This document shows, one piece after another, positions 37,701 to 51,505 of a stretch of 64,000 nt of DNA. The DNA is taken from NCBI GenBank assembly GCA_907165275.2, contig OU015678.1, positions 4,278,001 to 4,342,000 on the forward strand. The letters are read 5' to 3'. How positions within the stretch are numbered: position 1 is the first letter of the stretch; the number at the start of each line of letters is the position of its first letter. The stretch is from Zygaena filipendulae. Taxonomy: Eukaryota; Arthropoda; Insecta; Lepidoptera; Zygaenidae. A program made the position numbers and the translations under genes. The notes beneath the pieces were generated by a model. It saw only the letters and a program-made list of their open reading frames with translations. It was not told the origin of the DNA and did not search any database.

Positions 37701-40700
37701 AGAGACCCACTGAAGGGGGGTATCCAGTATTTTCTCACTATTATTCAGTATTTTTCCAACTTTTCTCACTATTATTCAGTATTTTTCCAACTTTTCTCGC
37801 TATTATTCAGTATTTTTCCAACTTTTCTCACTATTATTCAGTATTTTTCCAACTTGTCTCACTATTATTCAGTATTTTTCCAACTTTTCTCACTATTATT
37901 CAGTATTTTTCCAACTTTTCTCACTATTATTCAGTATTTTTCCAACTTTTCTCACTATTATTCAGTATTTTTCCAAATTTTCTCACTATTATTCAGTATT
38001 TTTCAAACTTTTCTCACTATTATTCAGTATTTTTCCAACTTTTCTCACTATTATTCAGTATTTTTCCAACTTTTACGACCATTATTCGGCGTTTTTCGAA
38101 CTTTTCCCAAAATTATTCAGTATTTATCCTAATTCTACCACCATTAGTTGGTGTAAGAAGGTTTGGTGGTGTAGTAAATGTTAGGAATACATACTGATTT
38201 TCTATGGCGCATCACCGGCCGCTGCTTATGAATGACTAGCAGCTGTTCCCCCAAAATCGGATCTGTAGATCCAGAGATTACCCTTTTCGGCATTTTCGGC
38301 CCTCCATTCTATTCTATTCTACCCTACTCTACCCCCTACCGGCTGGCAGGTGGCGCTCGACAACAGCGGCATCTACCTGGCGACGTCGTGCACCGACAAG
38401 ATACTGAGCGTGTACGACTACTACAGCGGCGAGTGCATGGCCACCATGTACGGCCACTCGGAGATCGTCACCGGCCTCAAGTGAGTGGTCGCCACCGGCA
38501 CAGTACAAGATTACAACGCCATCCAGCTCGTTAAAGCGGCCACACACGGCCCTCAAATCGGAGGCGATATCGGGAGTAATGTTGCCAGGTCGCCAAACCT
38601 AATAGCCGGACGGATCAACCACATTTGAGTAAAAAGGCCGGACCCACATTATTGAGGACAGAGATTCTCAAGATTCTCAAACTTATTTCTTTTACCGCCC
38701 CCTTTGAAAATCAATTATTTCTCAGCGCCCCCAATTTTTTATACACTCCTAAAACTTAAAAAGAAAACACAAGTTCATTACCTCAATTTATATAAGATCA
38801 AATGAACTTCTTGAAGTTCGATCGTTATTATATGAGTCGCATCATTCGAAGATACAATTAACAAGGTAGTCCTTTAGCCAATCGGGCGCAATTTGCACGT
38901 TTAGAGAATCGATTTATTTAATCGATACACCCCTTTTTTTTTTTTTTTTTTCTGCCGTTCCTACCGGCGACTTATCAGTTCTGACCTCATTCTGTTTAGA
39001 GATATTAATGACCCTGCTACTTCGATTTCGGGAGGGTCGGGACTTTGTATCTTCGAATGATGCGACTCATATAATAACGATCGAACTTCAAGAAGTTCAT
39101 TTGATCTTATATTATATTTCGTCGCATCATTCTTCAGATACAATTAACAAGGTAGATGTTCAGAGATAACATTAGCGGGGTAATATTGGTTTCTTTAGTA
39201 AAACAATTGAAATTGAAGTGAGGAAAAAGAAGGTTTATTTTTGAATATAATCAGAAACAAAAATATAATGTAATCAACTTCAAAAGAAAAAACATAATTT
39301 TACAATGTCAATTACTAGAGAATATTATGACATAATCAATTCATATTATTATGTGTTTATTAATCATTTATATTGCATACGGATCGAGCAAATATCCTTC
39401 GTCTGATATTGAACGGTTATAAAAACGAGCAAATGTCATAGACGAACTGGTCCAGCCAGCTGTCTTTCTAATGATATCAATGCAGACTCCTGCGGAGGCC
39501 GCCGCCGAGGTGGAGGCGTGACGCGTGCTGTGAGCACTAAACACTGAGGTGTCAATGCCGCACTCCGCAAGAGTCTGTTTTATCCACCTGCTTATAGTTT
39601 GTGACGATACAATTTTGAAGGGTTTCTTATAGCTAACGAAAAGATTAACCGTGCCTTCAGCTCGTAACTCTGATGTTGCTAGAAGATAATCATCGAGAGT
39701 TTTTGCCGGGCATATGCTTGGATTGTCGAGAAAATAAGGTAAGAATAGCACTGGCTGCTCTCGGTTAGCTGCCGAGGTCTTAATTATATCGGGTATTGGG
39801 ATGCTTATACCCGAGTGGATTTTTACAATATTGGTGATTTTTATAAGGGATAGAGTCTGTACTCGATGAGAAGTACACAAAGCTAGTAAAACAGACAATT
39901 TCTTGGTAAGTTTAACAAGACTTAGATCTCCGTTGGGATACCATTTGGAAATATGGTTTAGGACAACTTTCGGGTCCCATGTGACTGTATATTTTGGACG
40001 AGATGGTTTTTGTCTGTAAAAGGCTTTTAATAAACGTTTGATACGTTCGTCTGATCCGACATTACTCCCAAGGAGTAGAGATAGGGCAGAACGATGACTA
40101 TTAAGGGTACCATAGGAGGCGCCTTTATTAAAAAGGTCGACAAGAAACGTTATTACAGACGACAACGGGGCTTCAAAGGTGTCAACGGAGGTTTTTGCGC
40201 AAAACGCCCACCACAGTTTGTAGGTGACCGAATATTGTTTTATTGTATTGTCCGAAATAGAAGCAAGCATCAGATCGAGGGCTATTTCGGGGGTGCCTAG
40301 TCTAGTAAATGCAGTCCTGAGAGCGTCGCGGCCCCCAGCGAAAGGCTGCGGTGGAGACGATGACACGATCTGTAATTTGAACGTACAAGATCCCATTTAG
40401 GTTCAAATATGACAATGTCCGATGTAAGCATTCTTTTGAGAAGTGGGAACCAAGCTTGACCGGGCCAGTAGGGGAAAACTAGAATGCCCGTAGCTTTATC
40501 GCTAATGATTTTTCTCAAGCATTTTAGAATAAGAGCAAAAGGCGGAAATGCGTAGAAAAAAATATTGTGCCAATTGGTGGTAAAAGCATCAATTGCTATT
40601 GCATCGGGATCTGGTTTCCATGAAATATACTGATTACATTTGGCATTAGTACGAGATGCGAAAAGGTCGATTTGTGGTTGACCCAGAGTTTGAACTATCT

Positions 40701-43700
40701 CTTGGTATGCCCAGTCTGATAGTTCCCACTCTGTGTCAATAGTTTTACGAGATTCTTGATCTGCTTCAATATTTTCATGCGTGTTGATGTATGAGGCAAA
40801 GATCAAAATTTTTCGCATCTCGCACCATTGCCAGATCTCCTTTGCTATATTATTTAAATGAGGAAATCGAATGCCTCCCATGCGATTTATATAGCATAAG
40901 GCTGTTGTATTGTCAACTCGAAGTAATATGGAGCAATTATAATGTGTGCTGGCAAAGCATTTTAATCCCAGAAAAACCGCCAATAATTCTAACTGATTAA
41001 TATGAAAATTAGATTCGTCAGTTTTCCATCCACCATTTGCTCGCTTCCCATTGCAGAAGGCACCCCAACCGGTTCTGGAAGCATCGGTAAATATTTCCAG
41101 TTTAAAATTATCGTCTCGTCTCAAAACATTGTCTGTCGACATTATGTTTTGTTCCCACCACTCGAGGTCAGGTAAAATAATTTCTGACATTTTAACTTTT
41201 GCTTCGAAGTTTCCGTGCTTTTGAAGTGCTAGGTATTTCTGATGTTCCAAAGTCTTGGTATATAACCAACCATACCGCACCGCTGGGCATGCAGCAGTAA
41301 GTACCCCAATAAACTGTGATAGTTCTCTTATAGAACATTTCGGTAATGAGGTGAATTTTTTAACTAACCGCATAATACCCTTACGTTTTTCATCTGGTAA
41401 GCTTAATGACATATCTACAGTGTTGTAGATGAAACCAAGAAATTTACATACTTGTCGAGGTTCAAGATTGCTCTTATCATAGTTTATAACAAACCCCAGA
41501 CGTTGAAGTAAATCGAGAGTTTTGTTAACGTTATCTAAGCATTCGATGTATGAATTTCCAATACATAATATGTCGTCGATATATGTAACTGACATATAAC
41601 CTTTGCTACGTAAATGGTTAATAGGTTCTTTCATCAATTTTGTGAAAACTCTCGGTGCTACAGATAGGCCGTAAGGCATTGCGTTAAATTCAAAGCGAGT
41701 TCCGTTAAATTCGAAGCGTAAGTACTTCCTGTGTTCTCTAATAATAGGGACCAAAAGGTATGCCTCTTTTAGGTCTATGTTTGCCATGAAACCAGCCCTA
41801 GGTACTAGTTTAGCGGCTGTGCGGTGGTCCTCCATTTTAAAGTGAGTTGTGTGAATAAATTTATTTAAAGATTTGAGATTTAAAATGAATCTTTTTGTTC
41901 CATTCATTTTTTCTTTTCGGCATGTTTACGTCCGAGTAATTTTTCACTGATTTGCGTGGCACGTGCGAACGCTGCCCGCTCGGAAAAAGAATGAGGTCAG
42001 AACTGATAAGTCGCCGGTAGGAACGGCAGAAAAAAAAAAAAAAAGGGGTGTATCGATTAAATAAATCGATTCTCTAAACGTGCGAATTGCGCCCGATTGG
42101 CTAAAGGACTACCTTGTTAATTGTATTTGAAGAATGATGCGACGAAATATAAGTTATTGTAAGGGTTCTTGAATGTGTTACACTCCTTTGCGAGAATATA
42201 AAGGGTATATTTCCAAATTATACGGTGAAAATTAATTTTTTCAACAAAGCGAGGTTAGATGCGGAAGGCTAAGGAAGGCCGAACTATAAATTGTCGTTAA
42301 CATTAACGGTGACAGATTCTAGGAGGTACCTCCTTTTTTTTACATTTTTATAATTTATTAAAATTAGTACATCTTACAAGGTGCCTACCCACAGTTACAT
42401 GTGGGATAGGCGGTGATACCCACATAACAAATATTGAGCGATAAATTATCATATTTGACGACAGGTATGCAGTTTAAAATTTAGGTATCGCGTCGCCAAC
42501 AGTTATAGTGTGCTATATTTGATGAATGAAACTAGACATTTTTACAGTGATAGCAATCAAAACACAACTTTATAATATTAAGAATTTATTGTAATAAAAT
42601 TAAAAGAAACAATATGGATAGGTAATAAATATTCGATATTGAGTAATAGGTAGGTTTTAATTTTACTGAATTTTAAAATATGAAGTACCTAAATGAAGTC
42701 ACAAATCAAACATCGCCCCCTAAACCACGCCAATGCCCCCATTTTTATCTGGGTCCCTTAACGCCCCCTTTAGGTCTCCAACGCCCACAGGGGGGCGTTA
42801 TCGCCCACTTTGAGGAAGAATAGAATAGAATAGAAATATATTTATTTACACACACACCACGACATAAAACAACAAAATATCTAACCAAAATAACAAAAAA
42901 AATTAATAGAATATAGAATAAAGACTGCACTAAACTATTGAGAATTATAAGTAATTCTCAATAATGTAGGGTGTCCGGCCTTAATTTTGCTGGCTGGTCT
43001 GTCTGGCTATTAGGTTTTGCACCCGGCAACATGACTCCCGATATCGCCCCTGATTTTAGGGCCGTGTGTAGCCGCTTTTAATCGTGCATAGTTGCTATCT
43101 GATGTTAAGAAACGTAACCATACTACGTGCGTGACATTTCGACTCAACGTAACTCCGTTATTTTTTTGCTGCCGTAAAAAAAAAGAAAAATTCGTGTCTA
43201 AAATTTTTTATGAATCTACAGGACGGATTGAAACTAAAAAAAATATCAAATATATAAAATATGGCGGTCCCCTGTGGCAGGTTCACGCCGGACTGCCAGC
43301 ACCTGATCTCGGCGTCGGGCGACGGCTGCGTGTTCGTGTGGCGCGTGCCGCACGACATGGTGGTGACGATGCGCGCGCGCCTCGCGCAGCAGGCCATCCG
43401 CCAGGGGAAGTGAGTGCCTTTGTGTCATATTTGAGAAGGTGATATTTGAGAGAGTGGCATGTTTGAGAAGGTGATACTTGAGAGGATGTCATATTTGAGA
43501 TGGATTGACATTTGAGACAGTGATATTTGAGAAGATGTCATATTTGAGATGGTTTCATATTTGAGAAGGTGATATTTGAGAGGATGTCATGTTTGAGAAG
43601 GTGATACTTGAGAAGATGTCATATTTGAGATGGATTGACATTTGAGACAGTGATTTTTGAGAAGATGTCATATTTGAGATGGTTTCATATTTGAGAAGGT

Positions 43701-46700
43701 GATATTTGAGAGGATGTCATATTTGAAATGGTGTCATATTTGAGACGGTGTTATATTTGAAAGAGTTTTTGACTTGAGAGGATGTCTATTTGAGAGGATG
43801 TCATGTTTGAGAAGGTGTCATCATTATTATTTATTTTTTTACCCACAAATATACAATATCCTGCCAATCTATAAACAGGTTGTTGGCGACGAAGCGCTCA
43901 TCTTACTATTTAAGAGTTTCTAATTGAGAGGATGTTCTATTGAAACAGTGTGTCATATTTGAGGGTGTCATATTTGAGGGTGTCATATTTGAGAAGGTGT
44001 CATATTTGAGAGGGTGTCATATTTGAGAGGGTGTTATATTTGAGAGTGTCTACTGTAAATGATGCAATATTTAATAAGGATTTGTTAGAGTTAATAAGAG
44101 CGGCCACAATAAAAATATTATTCATGTTCGACGTTCCGCCCAGGAAAGTGTCGGCGGCCACCAACGGGCTGGCGGCGCTGGACAGCGAGCCGGACTCGCA
44201 CTTCGGCTCGCCGCCGCGCGACGCGGCCCACGACGACACCACCAACTTCGGGTCCACGCTCGTGCCGGATTACACGTGAGTTTATGGATATGTTCCATGG
44301 TGCACTGCGAGCGCTGACCAGTGTGGAGAAATGCGTTCCGTTATAGCGGGCAGTATACTGCCGCAGTATCCTAGGGTATTATTTATTTATCTATAAATAT
44401 ACAATATGACTTACATATATATACATCTCGCCAAACTTTGAGGGTGTGTTCTTTACATGGCGTAGGCGTCCGATAAGAAAGGATTTTTGAAAATTCAACC
44501 CCCAAGGGGGTGAAAAAGGGGGGCCAAAGTTTGTTTGGAATAATTTCGTGGAAACTCCGAAATAGGGATATTGACGACTTTTGAAAATAATGGACACGAA
44601 TTTTTTTTATTTTTGAAATTAATGAAAATATACATAGATATAGCACATTAAAGTTTAGGGTGGGGGCTCGTGACATCATTCACCGCTATAAGCCCCCAAA
44701 CAAACCACTGGATAGTGACGTCACGCGAAATCTCAACTTAATGTATCGCCGTTATTTTTTGATTACGTAAAAAAAGAAAAAATACGTTTCCAATATTTTT
44801 TATTAATCTACAAGACAGGCTAAAAATAAATTTAGTCAACTATCCCATTATCACGATATATGTATATATATATATACAGGCTGTCCCGCGCGATTACATC
44901 CGCGGTAATTTCGGAGTTCCCGCGGGAATTCCGGGAAAAAAGTACTCTATGTCCTTTGTACCCCTGCCAGTAGTTTACGGTGATTAGCTGTTCCCGCAAT
45001 AGTTCCGGAGTTCCCGCGGGAATTCCGGAATAAAAACTATCCTATCTTTTAAGTTGGGCCAAATACAATATAGTGACCAAATTTCATCACGTTCGATTCA
45101 GTAGTTTCGGAGTCCATCGCGGACAAACAACGTGACACGTGATTTATATATATTAGACTAGCTGTCCCCCGCGATTTCATCCGCGGTAATTTCGGAGTTC
45201 CCGCGGAGGTTGCGGGAAAAAAGTACTCTATGTCCTTCAGTTCCCGCGGGAATTCTGGGATAAAAACTATCCTATCTTTTAAGTTGGACCATATTATAAA
45301 TGGTTGTAAAATTTTACCAAAATCCGTTGAGTAGTTTCGGAGTCCATCGCGGACAAACAACGTGACACGTGATTTATATATATTAGATTATGATAATTTT
45401 TGTTTCCTTCCCGGCACACCGACACGGCGCAGGCTGCGGATAGGGCGGCTGCCGTCCTGGGCCAAGAAGAGCCTCGGCACCGAGCTGCCCCCCTCCCCGG
45501 CGGCCGCCCCCGCCCCCGCCGCTCCCGCCGCCCCCGAGCCGCCCGCGCGCGGCAAGTGGGCCGCCAGGATCAACGCGCCCTCAGGTGAGCTTTTACTGAA
45601 CTTTAATGAAACAATCCTAAGAACCATCTCGATTAAATTGGCTTTCAAATAAAGAAAACCGCATCGAAATCGGTTCATCCGTTCGGAAGCTACGACGCCA
45701 CAGACAGACACAAACACAACGCACTCACACACATACGCACACACGTCTATCTTATAACAACGCGTCGTTTTTGCGTCGGGAGTTAAAAATAAATAAATTC
45801 TTCCGTCGCGGGTATACGGCGCCCTCTATTATGAATGATATATCTCACTATTTATTTTCTTTCTTCTTTTTTATAGACTTTCGCATATAATGCATTTAGC
45901 CAGTTTCAAGTAAAGTTTATTAGATCAATGTAGGTGTTTCTATTTGTTGTACGGTTTGAAATTGCAAGTCAAGATACTACAGCTTTACAGCTTGCAAGAA
46001 CTTTCTCGGAGCTCTTGGAGGAAACCGAAAAATCAGCTCGAAATGTCATGTATCTTCTTGAGCACATAAAAAACCGTCACTGTGAAAATTATTGTCCAAT
46101 ACAGCACCTTATAACACAAAAAAATCCATATTTAGCCTTTTTTATAGACATGAAAATAAATGACCGAGCCGCCATCTTCGGTTCCTGCCAAAAAAAAAAA
46201 TCAAATCTTACTATTAATAGATAAACGATAACGGGGATGTGGACTACTTTTGAGAATCAAAATTCTAATTAGTCCGTCAGTTAGAAAATAAAAAAAAAAC
46301 ACAATAGACACCACCGCCACCGGTGACGTCACCAACCGCTAAAACCGCCATACAAACTATCCGTCGAGTGACGTCACGCGAAACTTCAACTCAATGTATC
46401 GCCGTTATTTTTTGATTACGTAAAAAAAGAAAAAATAAGTGTCCGATATTTTTTATTGATCTACAAGGCGGCCTAAAAAAAAAAAATAGTCAACGTGCCC
46501 ATTGTGTTTTTTTGTGTATTGACGACATCATCGTCCACAGACAAGCGGATAGACTCCGACGGCTCGAAGGACAGCTCGCTCGACAGCGGCACGGACACGC
46601 GCTACGTGGAGCGGCGCCGCGAGCAGACCGCGGTGAAGCAGGTGTGTATATAAATTATATTTTATTGTAAATTTGGTAAATTAATTAATTAAAAAAAAAA

Positions 46701-49700
46701 GGTGCGGCGCGCGCGCAGCCGGGCCGTAGCCGAGTGTCGTCTGGCGGGGGAAGGGGGGCTGTGTTGGTTCGGAGATAATATATGCACATAGATAAGCAGT
46801 AGTGTGTTAACCCGCACTGGAGAAATTTTGAGCAAATCGGGTTTTAAAATGGGGATGTGGACTACTTTCGAAAATCAAAATTCTAATCAGTCCGTCAGTT
46901 AGAAAATGAAAAAACAATAGACACGTATTTTTTTTATTTTTCAATGAAATTAAAATATACAGAGATAAAGCGCATTAAAGTTTAGGGTGAGGGGGTCGTG
47001 ACGTCACTAACCGCTAAAACCGCCATACAAACTGTCCGAATAGTGACGTCACGCGAAATTTCAACTCAATATATCGCCGTTATTTTTTGATTACGTAAAA
47101 AATAAAAAATACGTGTCCAATATTTTTTATTAATCTACAAGATTAAATTAATTAAACAATGTAATGTGGTAAACCCATAATTAAAAAATGTTCCGTAACT
47201 CTCAATAAATCGTTCTGTATCAATAACTTAATTTTGTGGGTTAACATGTTATTGCTTATCTGCGTTCATATAATAAAATAGAATAACACAAGCTAATAAT
47301 AGCTTACTGTGGAATTAAGTAGATCTGTGTGTTGTGAAGTGGGTTATTAAAAAAAAGATCCTCATGAATTACTCTTAGCAAAAACCGCAACATACGGACG
47401 GACAGACAGCGGGAAGCGACTTTGTTTTATACTATGTAATTATTACCATCAACCGAAGAGTCACAGTTTATGTCTTATAGCATGTTTTTGGCACTGTGTG
47501 CTTGTAAATTAATCAGTTAAAATTCTCGACCAACACAGCTACACTTCCTCGAGAAACGTTGAGTTTATTGTGGTTTGAATTTTTCCCATCCCGGGTAATT
47601 TCGGACTCACTATTCAACTTCACAATCAATCTGTCGAATAAATTTTTTGAGACCAAGGCCCTTATTCGCTATGACCATAACGCGTCGCGGTAAGATAAGC
47701 CGCCACTTAAATTGCTTTTCTCTCGCGTTCAAAGAAGTTTTACTTTAAAAAAATACATTTACAACGTTTCTTTTGACATTAAGAATATATATATTTTTTT
47801 TTGCATCTGGAGCGTTTGCGATTGTGTTTTTGGGACGCGCGTTATGTGCAAGGAATCTTGTTGGTCATAGTGAATGAGGGCCCTGAATAGGTTCTCAACA
47901 CTGCTTAGTTTTATTATAAGAGGCATTAGGCATGTTGCAGCGCAGCGGTATGAAAATCAAAATACTATTTGATCCGTAAAAAATAATAGACACGTATTCT
48001 TTTGCTTCTTCATATCAATGAACAATACTAGATAAAGCGCAAAAAGTAGTCCGTTTATATCTACAGACATTAAACGTGCCAGACACGTGCCAGGGCAGAA
48101 ACCAACAGACACCGTTCATTTATCACAGACGTCTGCACAGTTCCGATGCTCTATTCGCCCTGCTCGACATGTAGCCACAGACACGTGCAGACATGAACCG
48201 CGAGACAAAATATTCATTCCGCGAATATCGGCCCGTGTCTGTCAGCGTCTGCGCGGCCGTGTTACGATAGATGTAATCATACGTAAATACGCACTGTATA
48301 GGAGAATATTATTTTTCACTTCAGTAGCTCAAACATGTAGGTTTTGCTGCCTGAAATCAGTGAGCAAAATGCGATTTTGCTCACTGAGTGAGACAAAGTA
48401 ACTTTTTAATTTTTGTTTTCAGAAAACCGCGAATATCTTATTCAGCCTTGGGTTAGTCATACAATTCGAAACATTTACACTCTATATTCTTTCCCGCCAT
48501 TAGAAAGAGAGAGAGACAAAGACCAGCCCTTTCGAAGTTCCGATTTTGAATTCGACCTCAAAGACAAACACGTTCGGAAATTTGTACTAACTAAAGAAAT
48601 TTTGCAAAAAGATAATTATGTCTTTTAATGTAATTTATTGAATTTTTAACTTATTGTTGTATTTAAACGAAAATAATTATTTACTTCAAATAAAACTGAT
48701 ATTTAACCTGTAAATAACTATTATCTCCTAGAGTGTTCTCGCTGCTGAAGTGAAAAGTTATGTGTGTTACACGAGAGCAAAGTTTTTTGCATCTTGTGCC
48801 TTTGAATCCTTCGCTTGCTCAGGTTTCAAAATCAGCACTCGCAGCAAAAAATGACTTTGCTCTCTTGTTGCACAAATAACTATTGTCTGCCACGGAACGT
48901 GTCTGGCACGCGCAATGTCTGTAGATAAAAACGGACTTTGAACTGTACCGAGGCGTCACGTCACTTATTCGATCCAAAACGTATTTTGATTACGTTTTAT
49001 ACCAATTTACGTTCGAATTTCGATTATACGTACAGTGTGTAAGGTTGAAGTTTCAATGGAAGAAATATCAATGCTCATATTTGCCTACTGTCCACTCATT
49101 GATTCAACAGATGTGAAATTGAATAGTGAGTAGCACTTTTAAGGTTTCGGTTTATGAAAAAATTATTTTGTTTAATAACTACATTAATTTTGGTGTTGGT
49201 TTATTTCTTTTTTTGTATAAAGTTTGAAAACATTTGCACATTACTACTACTTACCTGTATAAATATTAGTTTGTATATTTTTTTTTCCTGTAAACACCAT
49301 AGTAATCAGTTTTCTTTAATTTTAACAAATATCCCCGTATTTCTCAATTTGATAACTTTCTTGATCATTAATTTTAGAATACTTAATGATAAATTTTGTA
49401 CGCGAAAGATGGTCACCCTACTTTTTTAATTAAAAGTTGAAAAATAAAAAAATGAAAAGTTATCAAATTGCGAGACTAATTTTTCCTTGTACATACTATT
49501 TTTTCCCCGATTATGTTTTAACACACGGTTGTGGGCCTTATTCCTGTGCGCATTAGAGGCCGAAGTCGCTCAACATATCCCAACTGCCGCGTGTCGAGGC
49601 CCTCTTCAGGCATTTCGATGCGACCATCAAAAAGACATACGATATATTGACGATATCGCCGAGGGCCGATAAGGTTGCCTTTTGGTTTTTCTTTTTTTTT

Positions 49701-51419
49701 TGTAATTTTGTTTGGTTCTTTGTTTTGTTCTTGTCGCATTTTGTTGACGCCCCCCTTAGCCAAGTTGAGAATCGATAATGATTAAGGCTATAAAAAAACT
49801 AAAACTAACTAACGTAAAAATTGGACGGCTGATTGGATATTTTATCCTCCTGAGACCCCGCGTCCTAAATATAGGACATAATCCCTCATATGGTTTAGAC
49901 CTAAAGTTTGACAGTTGTACATTATTAAGACCTAATGTCCTATTTCTAGGACAAACAATTTTTGACTGAAAAATTCAAATGTGTCTTAATTTTTTGTTTT
50001 ATTAATATAATAGGGTACTTACGAGAGACCTAACATGCTATAAATAGAAAAAAAAATCTAAAAATTACTCATCAAATAATGTTTCAGATATGTCATACAC
50101 ACAAAAAAAATATAAAGAAATAAATAAAACTTCAAATATTTAAAATACATCAAATTTTATGTACCGTTTTGAAGCCCAACTATTAGTTCGTTGTATATTT
50201 AGGACAATAGGTTTAGATAACTACATACTATGCGAAAACCCGGGTCTCAGGAGGTTATGGGGGCTGTGATAAAAATTTAAATATTACTGACGTCAAAAAG
50301 AGTCACAATATGAGCCAACTTTGAAAAAACATATTTGACTTTGACATACTATCCTTAGTTTTCTATATGGATAACGATTAAAGATTGTCAACTTGGTTAA
50401 GGGGGTTAATCTCAAGAAAACTATCTAGATAATATGTACACGTGTCTTTAAGTTGATCTGTGTTGCCATCTCGTTGCTACGTAATAACGTTTCTTAAAAT
50501 ACGACCGACGACGGACAGGGTTTTAAAAGCTTGATATTATGTCAAGAGAGTTCTTTGAAATGCAAAATCAAACGATATTTAAACAAAACTAATGACTTTC
50601 CTGATTTGACACTTCGCTTTTGAAACTTTCTGTGGAAATATTGACTGTAGATTTATTCAAAGTTCCTCTCGTTTGGTTGAATTCTCAAAAACCCTGATAA
50701 AAAAGTTTATATATTTAAAAAGAAAGAGCACAAATAATTTAGATTTCCATCAATTTTATGTACTTCTGCAAAAGTCACGTCACTTACCGTTACGTTACCT
50801 TTAAATTGCTTATAACAATATCAGTACATATTATCTCTAAGGCACATGACTGTGTACTATCTAGATAGTTTTTTTTTTGAGACCAAAGTCATTTGATAGT
50901 TCTTTTATTGCTTGTGTTATGTTTGCTTGAGTTATGTTTCATATTATGTTATTATTTCATACATTTTCTTTAATTATAGCGTACTAAGTAGTAAGAAAAT
51001 TTGCCGGGTGAAAAAATATTAGAAGTCTAGACTGGACGTATTTAAAATAGAGCTTTTTTATTTAAATTTAAAATTATCTTGCATTCTTTTGCTTTAATAC
51101 TATTTAAGGCTCAAGGGAGACAAATGAAATGTAGTAACCATTCAGGAAAAATAAACTAAAGTTTGTATTGTAACATTCAGAGTATTCAGAGAAAAACAAA
51201 GCTTAGAGCAGTTTTAGCGAATGGGTTGGTTGGGTAGGTTAGACTGGGTTAGACTGTGATCACCACAGTGATTTATTTATTTATTTGAACAACAAAAGGC
51301 GGACTTAATGCCACAGTGGCATTCTCTGCCAGTCAACCTTCATGTAGTGCATAGAGCTCACTTGGCGGTGCATTTACGATATATATTTAGATAAAAACTC
51401 ACATAGATACATACATACA

Positions 51420-51453
<34 letters not shown>

Positions 51454-51471
51454 CATACATACATACATATA

Positions 51472-51505
<34 letters not shown>

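Larger units (their letters stand above)
38838..42143 (-). mobile_element. DIRS-like retrotransposon with inverted terminal repeats
   Basis: 38838-38993 is the reverse complement of 41988-42143 (CTTATCAGTTCTGACCTCAT; ACAATTAACAAGGTAGTCC). A further internal copy of the terminus occurs at 39119-39155 and an inverted duplicate of 38801-38850 at 39050-39110, matching the internal complementary region known in DIRS elements. Order on the minus strand is RT/RNase H then tyrosine recombinase. Only about 80 bp separates the 5' repeat from the RT frame, so Gag and the RT N-terminus are deleted. Confidence 0.88.
38535..43077. mobile_element. Large TIR element containing a DIRS retrotransposon
   Basis: 38535-38662 (AGCGGCCACACACGGCCCTC, GGCGATATCGGGAGTAATGT, AACCTAATAGCC) is inverted at 42957-43077. 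TTAA flanks both outer ends (38531-38534 and about 43078-43082), as in piggyBac-like elements. C-rich GCGCCCCC motifs lie just inside both arms. No transposase of its own is visible. The DIRS element fills the middle. Confidence 0.85.

Noticed and set aside
37725..38115. CRISPR-like array of regular repeats
   Set aside because: Units are contiguous 31 bp copies with no unique spacers, in an intron of an animal gene.
48423..48628. An extra in-frame Wdr62 exon between exons 19 and 20
   Set aside because: It needs one upstream base (phase 1) while exon 19 ends in phase 0, and it ends in a stop inside a TIR element.
49154..49429. Small membrane protein of 91 residues
   Set aside because: Phe/Leu/Ile richness follows from T-rich DNA; no splice or expression signals or family resemblance.
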